DNA of 64,000 nucleotides from Puniceicoccaceae bacterium (GTDB lineage: Bacteria > Verrucomicrobiota > Verrucomicrobiia > Opitutales > Coraliomargaritaceae): assembly GCA_002729725.1 (NCBI GenBank), contig PBYS01000121.1, positions 1 through 64,000 of the forward strand. Direction: 5' to 3'. The notes under the pieces are model-generated. The model ran no database searches. It worked only from the letters and a program-made list of their open reading frames with translations, and had not been told where the DNA came from. Below are positions 18,664-27,422 of the stretch, piece by piece (the stretch's first letter is position 1; every line of letters starts with the position of its first letter). Made by a program: the position numbers and the translations under genes.

Positions 18664-19698
18664 CTACCAATTTTCATAAAAGTAGATCACTCGACCATCG
18701 ACCAGATGAATCGCAACCCCTGCGATAGAGCCGTGATTCCACTTAAAGCCCTCATTTTTGTATGGGCTCACACGGGTGTAAAATATACGAAAACCTTTCG
18801 GTAGTGAGTATGTAGTGTCCGAAGTGTGGTAGCCGATACCAGGAGTCTCCGCATCCACATCTACCCGAAGGCTGACTGGGGCCGATTGACCTACATCTTT
18901 ATAGGCGAGCGCGTCACCCATCATGCGTTCGTGCAATTCCACCGCAGCCTTAGGTACCATTCGTTCTTCCAAATGAAAATGCCCTCCACCCTGTAAGAAT
19001 CTGGGTTGATATGAGAGTTGATAACGCGATGAATCGTTTTCAATCGCCTTGGGAAAGTGCGCTACATAGCTCGAACTAACATCAGCGAGTAGCGACTCAT
19101 ATTTGCCAAGATCGGTCGTTTCTCTAACTCCGATTGACTCGGTCCGATTGGGCAAGCGCTTCAACTCATCATAGAGCACCAGAGGCAGATCGCTTGCTAA
19201 AGCTTCAGCAATTTCGTCACTGGTTCCTTTCAGCAAGAAATGAGAATCAACTTGCTCGAATCGCTCCCCACCTTCTGCGCTCTCTTTAACCAGCTTATTA
19301 TAATCGGGGATATAGAGTCGGATGCTGTCCCCCTCTTTCTCAACGATGAACGCATACCAATAATCATTTAGTCTTGGATCTATTTGCCTCTGGCTCGCAT
19401 CGGATAACTTAAGGTTGAGAAAAACCTGATCGCTCCCCTTTCGAAGCAGCCCCGTCGCTGACTTAAGCGCGAAATTGTTCTTATTATTTCCACCCACCGC
19501 AAATATCTCGACCTCCCCATCAAGAGAGTCTCTCGCATCGATATAAAAAACTTCGTTGGTGCCCACCCAAGTTCCGCCCCAGCCCTTCCCTTTACTCCGA
19601 AGCACTTCATCTCCAGCGGGATTTTCAGTGACCACCACACAATGTGTCAAAAGAAGCACTAAAGGTAGAATTGAGAAGAATCTAAGCCAAGGAATCAT
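18664..19698 (-). CDS. Putative lipoprotein of unknown function
   Basis: About 344 aa from the ATG at 19698, chosen because it gives a clean signal peptide (MIPWLRFFSILPLVLLLTHC) with lipobox L-L-T-H-C; the frame is open to 19773. The mature protein contains GGTWVGTNEVFYI, DYWYAFIVEKEGDSIRLYIPD and, at the end, GSIAGVAIHLVDGRVIYFYENW. No family recognised. It lies downstream of the M56 cassette on the same strand, about 115 bp after the C-terminal repeat part, and may be read from it. Confidence 0.65.
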   Translation of the reverse strand: MIPWLRFFSILPLVLLLTHCVVVTENPAGDEVLRSKGKGWGGTWVGTNEVFYIDARDSLDGEVEIFAVGGNNKNNFALKSATGLLRKGSDQVFLNLKLSDASQRQIDPRLNDYWYAFIVEKEGDSIRLYIPDYNKLVKESAEGGERFEQVDSHFLLKGTSDEIAEALASDLPLVLYDELKRLPNRTESIGVRETTDLGKYESLLADVSSSYVAHFPKAIENDSSRYQLSYQPRFLQGGGHFHLEERMVPKAAVELHERMMGDALAYKDVGQSAPVSLRVDVDAETPGIGYHTSDTTYSLPKGFRIFYTRVSPYKNEGFKWNHGSIAGVAIHLVDGRVIYFYENW

Positions 19699-19814
19699 AG
19701 GATCGACAAAGTGCGTCATTGAGATCACGATGTCTAGCCAACTAACAGAATTATCCTGAGTCGGCGCGGACACTCTAAGTTGCTTTTGAATTTAATGAGA
19801 GAGAATGACTGAGC

Positions 19815-21881
19815 TCACTCTGCACCCACCGGCACGAGCTTCTCCCATTCGTAGAGCTCAATCTCAACTTCGACAAGCTCATCGCTCCCCGTGGTACCAA
19901 GCGCTTCGTAGCCGGAGGCCATTTTGCCACTTCGCGAAGCGATTTTAAATTCGCCTTCCGGTAAATTGGTAAACTCGAATCGGCCTTGCGCATCGGCGAG
20001 TTCCGTATCGAACCTGGTAGGGAAAGCTCCCTCTTTGTATTCGGCCCGCATCGCATAAACTTCTGCTTTGGGGATCACTTTACCCGTGCCCGCCTCGCGC
20101 ACCACTCCGCGCAAACGATGGCCAGACTTTAGCCGAATAGTTTGCGCTGACTGATTCAAGCTCAGTTGCGACTTCGCTGGCTGAAAACCGGGCACCGAAT
20201 CCACGACCAAATAATAAGCTCCGTCGACCTTTGGATTGATGCCGTCCAAGGCGAATCGCCCCTCACGATCGGTCCGCGGTCCCGATTGAAGAAAGCCTCG
20301 TCCATCATTAGGCTCAAAAATGAATTTCGTCTCCGCCATCGGCACTGGCTCGCCTGCTTCATTCACAATCTGCCCCACCAGACTAATCCCTGCGGGGATC
20401 TCCATACGAATCCGCTGAACCGGGCGCTCTTCCGTGAGGCGGATCGGCTTCGACAGCATGTAGGTGTTGCCTCGATGCGCAGAAATCATGTAGCTGCCCC
20501 CAAGCGGTAAGGGACTGGCCAAAAACTCATTTTGCAAATCGTGACTCCCTGAGGAATTCTTAACTTTAATATCCAGCGAACTCCGCTTGGAGGCTTCGAC
20601 CGACTGCTTGGTTTCCAAGACGCCGATCAATACACCGGAAGCCACAGAACCATCGGTCTCGTAAACCGATCCAGCGATCGCCCCCGCACGCGTGGTCTCG
20701 ATTGCCTGCACGAAAGGCTTAGTGGTTGGCTCCGCGGGCACTTCAATGCGCCATTCCCTTTTAAACCAATAGCCACGAATCCCCTCCGGCGAGACCTCAA
20801 GCTCATTCGGCACTGGGATCTCCAACTGAGCCACGCCCTCAATCACATCAACGACCCGCTGTGTCCTAAGACGGCGCGTTTGTCCCTCCACTCTGGGCCT
20901 CTGGTCAAAGTGCACCAACACGCGCCCTTCCGCTGCTGGTTCGCCCTCGGGTGTCAAAAAACGCAACTCGACTGGCCGCAGTGTGTAATCACTCCCCGCA
21001 CCACCCTCTTCAGGCGAAAGTGTAACATCAATGGGCTTCGCCGTCAAAAACTCCTCCGGCAGATAACTCAATTCGATCTCACCAAACTGAATTTCAATTT
21101 CTGAGCGCCACTTCGGACTGTAGTCGAACTGCAACAGCCCCTTAGTGACATCAGCCCAAAGCGTCTCTCGATCCCGGCCGGATGCTTGATGGTCCTCATA
21201 AGTAAATGTGTAACTAACTGTCAGCTCAATTTGCCCATCATCATTGACTAAGGACTCCGGCACTCCTTGGATGCGAAATGGCACCACCGGACGAGCTTCC
21301 AGCGACACGCTCGCTGCTTCACCAGCGAGCAAGGGGCCAATAATCTCTCCTAAATACCCCGGAGCCGACACCCCGAAGTGATAGCGACCGTTATCGTTCA
21401 ATGTATCGACCGATACCATACCAGCCTCAGATGATACTTTCGGTTTCTCTACGCCCAACGCATTCATGCACATACTCCCAGAATAATCACGCGCCACAAT
21501 CTCGACTTTCGCCCCCGCGATCGGCAGCCCATCAGCAGCGTCTTGAACCCGCAGCAGGACAGGCTGGCTCGGCTCCACCACCAGATCATGTGTCTCCTCG
21601 GGCTGGACTTGTACCCCTTTCCAGAAAACCTCCTGATAGCCGGGGATCCGGCAGGAAAGATTCATCGGATAATGCCCCAGATTCTCCAACTCCGCCAAAC
21701 CTTCGGCATTGGTTTCCACAGAATCGAGACGCCCCGAAGGTGCTAGATCCCACTGATAATCCACTCGTGCATTCGGAACGGGATTGCCATCCGGATCGGT
21801 CAAACGAAGCTGCGCACGAAAGCTTGTTTCCAATTGATGGATCATCTCTGTCTGGTCCTCCCGAACTTCACCTAAGGGCAC
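19815..21881 (-). CDS. Carboxypeptidase-regulatory-like repeat protein, C-terminal half of a TGA-split M56 sensor
   Basis: A 688-aa reading frame starting at a GTG (21881). It consists of beta-sandwich repeats of the CarboxypepD_reg/SpaA type (LRLTDPDGNPVPNARVDY, LRVQDAADGLPIAGAKVEI, VREAGTGKVIPKAEVYA). It has no signal peptide or membrane segment. It is in the same frame as the M56 gene just upstream (stop at 21894-21896, four codons apart), and both together are collinear with the single 1203-aa protein at 31821-35432. If translated alone (possible ATG at 21845 with GGGAGG upstream) it would stay in the cytoplasm, which does not suit such domains. It is probably the separated tail of a broken or recoded gene. 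Confidence 0.8.
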   Translation of the reverse strand: MPLGEVREDQTEMIHQLETSFRAQLRLTDPDGNPVPNARVDYQWDLAPSGRLDSVETNAEGLAELENLGHYPMNLSCRIPGYQEVFWKGVQVQPEETHDLVVEPSQPVLLRVQDAADGLPIAGAKVEIVARDYSGSMCMNALGVEKPKVSSEAGMVSVDTLNDNGRYHFGVSAPGYLGEIIGPLLAGEAASVSLEARPVVPFRIQGVPESLVNDDGQIELTVSYTFTYEDHQASGRDRETLWADVTKGLLQFDYSPKWRSEIEIQFGEIELSYLPEEFLTAKPIDVTLSPEEGGAGSDYTLRPVELRFLTPEGEPAAEGRVLVHFDQRPRVEGQTRRLRTQRVVDVIEGVAQLEIPVPNELEVSPEGIRGYWFKREWRIEVPAEPTTKPFVQAIETTRAGAIAGSVYETDGSVASGVLIGVLETKQSVEASKRSSLDIKVKNSSGSHDLQNEFLASPLPLGGSYMISAHRGNTYMLSKPIRLTEERPVQRIRMEIPAGISLVGQIVNEAGEPVPMAETKFIFEPNDGRGFLQSGPRTDREGRFALDGINPKVDGAYYLVVDSVPGFQPAKSQLSLNQSAQTIRLKSGHRLRGVVREAGTGKVIPKAEVYAMRAEYKEGAFPTRFDTELADAQGRFEFTNLPEGEFKIASRSGKMASGYEALGTTGSDELVEVEIELYEWEKLVPVGAE

Positions 21882-21893
21882 ATAGAGCGGCGC

Positions 21894-23252
21894 TCAGCCT
21901 TCGGCAAGGAAAAGCAGCGAAACATCGCCCGGCCGTACTTTAAATTCGAAGTGCCCGTCAGGACCCGTTCTTTGCGAACTCAGCATCGAGCCACGCCCGG
22001 AACGCACGTAGCTATAAAATGGGACTCCTTGCTGCAGCGGAGTCCCATCCGGACGTAGCAACTGCCCCGAGAGCTGCGGCTCCTCGCCCTTGAGCTCATC
22101 CCAGCCAATGGGCTCCACTGCATACTGCGGATATACCTCATGCACTGCGTCCACCCGCTCGATCCGTTCTTCGGGGGTCAATGCCCTTACCGTGACCTGC
22201 GCCACCCATTGGGTCGCGACGAATGCACATAGAGCAGCCAACAGCAGCGCACAGACCATGGGTAGCCGCAGGCGCAGTTCAGAAGACGCGGTCGGTCGCA
22301 GCAAACGCTTCACCCGATCCAACAACGAACCGGAGGAATGACCGGCAAAGGAAACTGTAGCCGCAGCTCCAGCAGACAATTGCCCTGCCGCCACATCGGC
22401 CAGCGTCTGTACATAACTCAAGCGCTCCCCAGTCACCTCGACCGCCAAGGCATCGCAGGCCGCCTCGCGTTCCTGCCGAACTTGGCCGCTCACCCACCAG
22501 AGAAATGGGTTAAAAAACAGAAGGGCCTCCATCACCAATTGAACAAAATTCACCAGGTGGTCACAGCGCCGAATATGCGCCAGCTCATGCGCGAGGATCG
22601 CTTCCAACTGTGCTGGAGCGAGCGCCGTCAACTGACTGATTGGAAACAGAATGACTGGCTTAAATAGACCGCACACCGCCGGCACACCGCTCAGCGCAGT
22701 TGAAAACACCGGCACCACGCGCCGCAGACCGAAGCGCTCACACAGATCTGCCATGCCCAAATGAGTCACTGGCTCGCCCCCTCGGCGCAGACGCACCGCT
22801 CCTCGCAACGAACAAACGATGCGTATGCAACCAAGGCAGCTGCCTAGTATCCAAAAACGGAATACAAAGACTTCCCAAGAAGCGCGCTCGCCGGCTTCGG
22901 GCGACTCAGCGCCCCAGGCCTCCCATGACGCCAACTCGGATGCGATCGAGCGCTCGCTCTCGACCAAACTGGAAGATGGCTCAATCGCAGCGGGCACCGC
23001 GGACGCACCAGCAGGCGCCACCGCACTGGCCTGCTCGGGAGCCGAGAGCACCGCCACCCCGACCGGCAATGAGAGGCTGATCACTGAAAATGCGAGCAAG
23101 CCAGCACCATAGCGCACATGCACGCGCCTGACTTGCAATTGCTTCAAAACAAAGAACAAGCCCAAGGCACAAAACGCCCCCACCCAGAGCGTGTGCAAAA
23201 GCGCTTCCACAAAAATCGGTATCGTCAATGGCTCGATCCAATCAAACATCAT
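21894..23252 (-). CDS. BlaR1-like M56 membrane metalloprotease sensor, cut by an in-frame TGA
   Basis: A 452-aa protein with membrane helices near residues 12-35, 48-68, ~130 and ~345, and the M56 zinc motif AILAHELAHIRRCDH (about 215), followed by NPFLWW and the REREAACDALAV helix. In BlaR1/MecR1 systems the protease relays an external signal and leads to loss of the BlaI repressor. After the last helix one carboxypeptidase-regulatory-like repeat begins (LSGQLLRPDGTPLQQG) and is cut by TGA at 21894-21896; the rest continues in frame in the next entry. Its start overlaps the blaI-like gene end by 11 bp. Confidence 0.88.
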   Translation of the reverse strand: MMFDWIEPLTIPIFVEALLHTLWVGAFCALGLFFVLKQLQVRRVHVRYGAGLLAFSVISLSLPVGVAVLSAPEQASAVAPAGASAVPAAIEPSSSLVESERSIASELASWEAWGAESPEAGERASWEVFVFRFWILGSCLGCIRIVCSLRGAVRLRRGGEPVTHLGMADLCERFGLRRVVPVFSTALSGVPAVCGLFKPVILFPISQLTALAPAQLEAILAHELAHIRRCDHLVNFVQLVMEALLFFNPFLWWVSGQVRQEREAACDALAVEVTGERLSYVQTLADVAAGQLSAGAAATVSFAGHSSGSLLDRVKRLLRPTASSELRLRLPMVCALLLAALCAFVATQWVAQVTVRALTPEERIERVDAVHEVYPQYAVEPIGWDELKGEEPQLSGQLLRPDGTPLQQGVPFYSYVRSGRGSMLSSQRTGPDGHFEFKVRPGDVSLLFLAEG

Positions 23253-23643
23253 CCGCTTTCCGTGTTACATCCGATTCGTAATCCTTGAGCAGCTTACGGA
23301 TTTCTGCCAATTCAGCCGCATCGACATGGTCGCCATCCAGCAACTGCTGCATCACTGCGCTCGGACGCCCGCCAAACAACTGACGCACCAAGCCATGCAT
23401 CAGCGGCTTCGTCACCGCCGAGCGTTCGACCGCCGGGAACCACAGATCCGCATTCCCGCTCTCCGGCTTTTCACGCCGGAGCAGTCCTTTCTTCTCCATC
23501 ACCTGCATGACCGAGAGCACACTGGTATAGGCGCGTTCTTTCTCATCCGTTAACGCACTCCGCACCTCGCGCACCGTCAGCGGTGAGGATTCCCAGAGCA
23601 CGCCAAGTATCTGTAATTCAAAATCGGAGGGTTTTTTCTTCAT
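23242..23643 (-). CDS. BlaI/MecI-family transcriptional repressor 1
   Basis: A 133-aa protein with the winged helix of the Penicillinase_R family: PSDFELQILGVLWESSPLTVREVRSALTD-like helices at the N-terminus, ERAYTSVLSVMQVMEKKGLLRR as recognition and wing, and a C-terminal dimerisation helix part. It should repress its own operon with the M56 sensor, whose start it overlaps. Two 16-bp palindromes lie between 23666 and 23705, just before its ATG. It is a paralogue of the product of 31306-31689. Confidence 0.92.
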   Translation of the reverse strand: MKKKPSDFELQILGVLWESSPLTVREVRSALTDEKERAYTSVLSVMQVMEKKGLLRREKPESGNADLWFPAVERSAVTKPLMHGLVRQLFGGRPSAVMQQLLDGDHVDAAELAEIRKLLKDYESDVTRKADDV

Positions 23644-23665
23644 ATTTATTTCAATCCGGACGTGC

Positions 23666-23705
23666 TACTGCAATTACAGTAGATAAAGATACTGTAAATA
23701 CAGTA
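23666..23705 (-). promoter_or_regulatory. Two BlaI-type operators over the cassette-1 promoter
   Basis: Operator 1 (23666-23681) is TACTGCAATTACAGTA and operator 2 (23690-23705) TACTGTAAATACAGTA; both fit TACTGT-N4-ACAGTA, with one mismatch in the first. Centres are 24 bp apart. On the minus strand a TTTACA -35-like box lies inside operator 2 and a TAATTG -10-like box inside operator 1, so binding would block the promoter. Confidence 0.8.
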
Positions 23706-23763
23706 GAGGCAAGTCTTTTCTTTCAAACCTCCACTCCGAATACACGGAGACTCACCTCCAGTC

Positions 23764-25749
23764 TCAGCGAACGACGTGAATCTGCACCGGGTTGCTGAAC
23801 GAAGCATCCTGAGATTGACCGTCGGACTGCTCGTCGCGCACAGATTCGATCACTTCGAAGAGCGGTTCTTTCTCCGCGGCGTCGATGCTCGCCTCTCGCA
23901 CCGCGCGATAGGCCGCATCGGGATCCTGCTTCGCCCATTCACGGATCGTCCGCTGCTGATTATTCTTACGCATCATGACATCCTCCACGGAATTCGCCCA
24001 AATAAAAGCGGAGTCCGGTTCTGCGCGCATAATATTCCGCACTAGCGATTCCACCGAGACGTCGCGCAACTCGCCACCTTCCATCTCAGCGATCCACTCC
24101 GAGGCAGCCAGTGGATCCACATCGCTATAGGTATTGGCAATTTGCTGGTAAATTGCTTTTTCCGTGGTGACTTCGCGCTCGGGCAGATGCGTCAACCATG
24201 CGATGGCTGCTTCAGGATCATTGTAAACCATTTGATTGATTACCCTGCGATAGGCTTCGTCACGTCGCTTGGGTTCTACTTCGTTTTCAATGTAAGCCAC
24301 TGCTCCCTGTGGATCTTCCTGCGCCCATACGTTAATCAAGCCCGATTGGGCATTGTGAAAGACATCCTGACTGCCCAATTGCGCCATCCATTCGATCGCT
24401 TCTTCACGGTCAATCTTCGCCCACTCTTCGACTAGGCCGCTCGCGAGTTCCTTCTCCAGAATGGGGCTCGGATGCTGCGAGAAAAAGGCCACCACCGATT
24501 CGACGCCTTGTTCTCGAATACGATGGCTAATATTTTGTAGTACGGCTCGGCGTTCTTCCTCATTGGGTAAAGTATCGGCAAATGCAACTACCGAGTGTAG
24601 ATCTTGCTCCGCCAGACTATTTGCCATGGCATTCAAGGCGGCCATTCGCGCACGACCGAAGGGGAGTTGTAGCACAAAGTCAGCCGCCCGCTCCTTGTCA
24701 CTCTGTACCATAGAAGCGACGATACTACCCAAACTATTTTGTTTCAAGCGTCCGGATCCCTGCGCATTCATCCATTCATAAATCTCGATGGCTCTCTCAA
24801 AAGACTGATTCCGGGCCGCGTTATTCAGGTTTAGATGATCCAAATACTCCCTGCGCACAGCCGGATCGACCTGCGACTCAATTAAAGCTTTCAACGAATC
24901 GAAATCTTTATGACTGATCATATACAGTGCCTGCTCGCGAGCACGCAGCACGGCACTATCAGTTGGCAATGAATCCAGCCATGTGATGGCTGCTTCGAAA
25001 TCATCGCTCAACAATTGCTGAATACTTCCGCGCAAAGCATTCTGTTTATTAATACTCGGTGCCATCGCCATTGCCAACTTCCGTGCCTGTTGAGGATCAT
25101 GCTTCGCGATCGCCGCAAACACCTGCTGATACAACCAGGGCGATTTCGGCGCAGGTATGTCACCCGCCACTAGACGCTCAAGCACATGCAAGGGCTGCTC
25201 ATCTATACCAGCGTGGAGTACTATCTGTGAAAATGACGAGTGATGTTGATCATTCTCCATGTGCAACATGTCTGCCCAAGCCTCCTCAAAATCAATCTTA
25301 GCCCATTGGCTAAAAAGCAGGTTTAAAACTGCATATTGCTCTTTCGTATCCAAGCTCTTCGCGTAGGCCAGCATACCGTGCGGATCGACTTGAACCCATT
25401 GCCGACTCACGAGGTCACGAATACTTGGGCCGATCGGCGGCGGTGTGTCTTTCACCAATTGAAGAACGGCTGCATAGTCCTCGACGGCTAACTGCTGCAC
25501 CATTTCCCCGATCGCGAGCTGTCCCTCAACAGGTGTCATCAATTTAAGCGAGTCCAGCCATTGCTCAGAGACGAACCCCTGCCCTGACGCTTCCTCAGCA
25601 GATCGAACAGGTGAACTTCCTGCACCAAGCGTGCGAGCCGAGACGGGCACGGGGCCTCGATCAGACGATTCGGGAGTTTCCAGATAAGCAGAGAGGAAAG
25701 CGCCCACAGCCAATCCGATTAACAAAGTCGTCAGGGATATCCATTTCAT
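23764..25749 (-). CDS. Secreted helical-repeat protein with W-x-x-x-D-P-x-x-A units
   Basis: A 661-aa protein with an N-terminal signal or anchor (ISLTTLLIGLAVGAFLSAYL). The rest is built from degenerate ~30-35-residue alpha-helical repeats with a recurrent core such as WVQVDPHGMLAYAKSL, WAKIDREEAIEWMAQL, WAQEDPQGAVAYIE and WAKQDPDAAYRAV. This TPR/HEAT-like type is common in Verrucomicrobiota surface or periplasmic proteins of unknown role. It follows the ABC permease genes by 57 bp on the same strand and could be the last gene of that operon, or it could belong with the BlaI cassette downstream. Confidence 0.75.
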   Translation of the reverse strand: MKWISLTTLLIGLAVGAFLSAYLETPESSDRGPVPVSARTLGAGSSPVRSAEEASGQGFVSEQWLDSLKLMTPVEGQLAIGEMVQQLAVEDYAAVLQLVKDTPPPIGPSIRDLVSRQWVQVDPHGMLAYAKSLDTKEQYAVLNLLFSQWAKIDFEEAWADMLHMENDQHHSSFSQIVLHAGIDEQPLHVLERLVAGDIPAPKSPWLYQQVFAAIAKHDPQQARKLAMAMAPSINKQNALRGSIQQLLSDDFEAAITWLDSLPTDSAVLRAREQALYMISHKDFDSLKALIESQVDPAVRREYLDHLNLNNAARNQSFERAIEIYEWMNAQGSGRLKQNSLGSIVASMVQSDKERAADFVLQLPFGRARMAALNAMANSLAEQDLHSVVAFADTLPNEEERRAVLQNISHRIREQGVESVVAFFSQHPSPILEKELASGLVEEWAKIDREEAIEWMAQLGSQDVFHNAQSGLINVWAQEDPQGAVAYIENEVEPKRRDEAYRRVINQMVYNDPEAAIAWLTHLPEREVTTEKAIYQQIANTYSDVDPLAASEWIAEMEGGELRDVSVESLVRNIMRAEPDSAFIWANSVEDVMMRKNNQQRTIREWAKQDPDAAYRAVREASIDAAEKEPLFEVIESVRDEQSDGQSQDASFSNPVQIHVVR

Positions 25750-25806
25750 GACAAAATAGTGGGATCTGGCCGCCCGCTTCGCAAGATTTGCCTAACTAAA
25801 AATCAA

Positions 25807-27420
25807 CTATTCTTGCTCAGGGATTGCATACTGAACCGAATCGACATAGGTGCCGACTAGATGTTGCTTCACATAATAGAGCTCCAAACGGGCGATCTCA
25901 TCAGCAGCGACATCCAAACCTCGGAAACTGACTTCAAAATGGCCTGTGGTCAACAAACCGAATGCAGTGCTCGCGCTGCGGCTATTCTGACGACCGATCG
26001 CCACTCGCTTCGTAGCAGGATCGCGCAGGGCAAAATAGCCTTCTTTCAGCTCGCTACCGATTTCACTGCCCAACTGACCGACTCCGAGATAATTGAAATT
26101 CAAGACCAGATCCTTAGCTTGCCGACTCACACCTTCCATGCGCAAACGCGTTGCCCCAAGATCAATTTTCGCCGCTGGATCCAACGGCACACGGATTTTT
26201 TCCGGACTGTAAAAACGAGTCGCGAACACAGAGGTGAATTCCGCCGGCAGCTCCAGCTCCTTGACTCTCACGAGCGGGCTCAAAAACAACTGCTCAGAAG
26301 CCCCCCGATGGCGAATCGGTTCAAAAATCTCAGCATCCGGGAACAAGGCGCGCAGATAGTCGACACCATACGCTTGTTCAAGTTGCTGACTCTTCTGCCA
26401 CCCATCGGTTGCTTCACGCAACCAACGCCCCTCGGAATCATAAGTTCGCACCGATTCAGTCTGAGTCAACCAATCCGCAGGTAAGCCATCCCACTCGACC
26501 AAGGCTTTCAAGCCATAGTCGCTGCCTGTCGGCTTATCGCGCCACAACTGAATCGAATAATCCACGCTGCCGCTCCGGCTACCAGGAAAAGGCCGATCCG
26601 TGCGAGTAAACATAAACTGGCTCAATTCGAGAGTCGCGCCCTCGGGCAAGCTCATCGTGGACTTAGGCACCGATTCCACACTTGGTAATTTGCCCGCGAG
26701 CAAGAAAAGCATCAACACCCCGACATAGGCCAACCTGTGATGCCATCGCTTTGACGGATGGTGCATCTGCTGCCAATAGATGAACAGACCAGCAATAAAG
26801 GCACCCACTACCAAAACGGTCTCCAAATATGGGATCGAAGTCAGCGAATACAACAGAAGTTCGATGGGGATGAAGCGCCCTAAACCTTTGACCAAAAGAT
26901 GCCCGAACACCACCAATCCGAAGGGCACAGCAAAGACGACGACGAAGGCCTGCCCCACATCTTTAGTCACACTGCCGGCCAAGACGGAGAAAAACCCAAT
27001 TAAAGAAATGGCAAACCAGATGGTGCCCGCCCCATACAATGCGCCACTCCAACCACCTGGAAACACCGCGCCGATCAAGGCACACTGCACCAGCTGAGGC
27101 AGCATGATGAACAGCAGCCAAAACAAGAGCTTGCTCGCAAGCACATGCCCCCGCCCAATGGGACGTGTCAGCCAATAACTTGTAGCGTTTTGCAGATTCT
27201 CTTTCTGCACGTTCTTAACCACCAGTAAGGCTTGAAACAAAATCTGGATCAAAAACCCGACCAGAAATCCAAACTTCAGGAACCCCCAATAGGCCTGATC
27301 CCAACCGAGCGACGTACGCAAGCCGCCAATCATAAGTAACATGAGCCCGAGTAGGCCGCCCCATGCGATGAGCGAGCTGCGCGCGTAGCGAATATCGTTT
27401 TTTAATAAATGTAAGATCAT
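25807..27420 (-). CDS. ABC-2 type transporter permease
   Basis: A 537-aa protein with about six membrane helices in the first ~250 residues (for example LIAWGGLLGLMLLMIGG, FGFLVGFLIQILFQALLVV, GTIWFAISLIGFFSVLAG) and a beta-rich soluble domain afterwards (~255-530). ENLQNATSYWLTRPIGRGHVLASKLLFW is a typical ABC-2 permease phrase. It starts 2 bp after the upstream permease gene. With that gene and the ATPase at 29683-30594 it should form an exporter under GntR control. The substrate is unknown. Confidence 0.8.
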   Translation of the reverse strand: MILHLLKNDIRYARSSLIAWGGLLGLMLLMIGGLRTSLGWDQAYWGFLKFGFLVGFLIQILFQALLVVKNVQKENLQNATSYWLTRPIGRGHVLASKLLFWLLFIMLPQLVQCALIGAVFPGGWSGALYGAGTIWFAISLIGFFSVLAGSVTKDVGQAFVVVFAVPFGLVVFGHLLVKGLGRFIPIELLLYSLTSIPYLETVLVVGAFIAGLFIYWQQMHHPSKRWHHRLAYVGVLMLFLLAGKLPSVESVPKSTMSLPEGATLELSQFMFTRTDRPFPGSRSGSVDYSIQLWRDKPTGSDYGLKALVEWDGLPADWLTQTESVRTYDSEGRWLREATDGWQKSQQLEQAYGVDYLRALFPDAEIFEPIRHRGASEQLFLSPLVRVKELELPAEFTSVFATRFYSPEKIRVPLDPAAKIDLGATRLRMEGVSRQAKDLVLNFNYLGVGQLGSEIGSELKEGYFALRDPATKRVAIGRQNSRSASTAFGLLTTGHFEVSFRGLDVAADEIARLELYYVKQHLVGTYVDSVQYAIPEQE

Positions 27421-27422
27421 TA

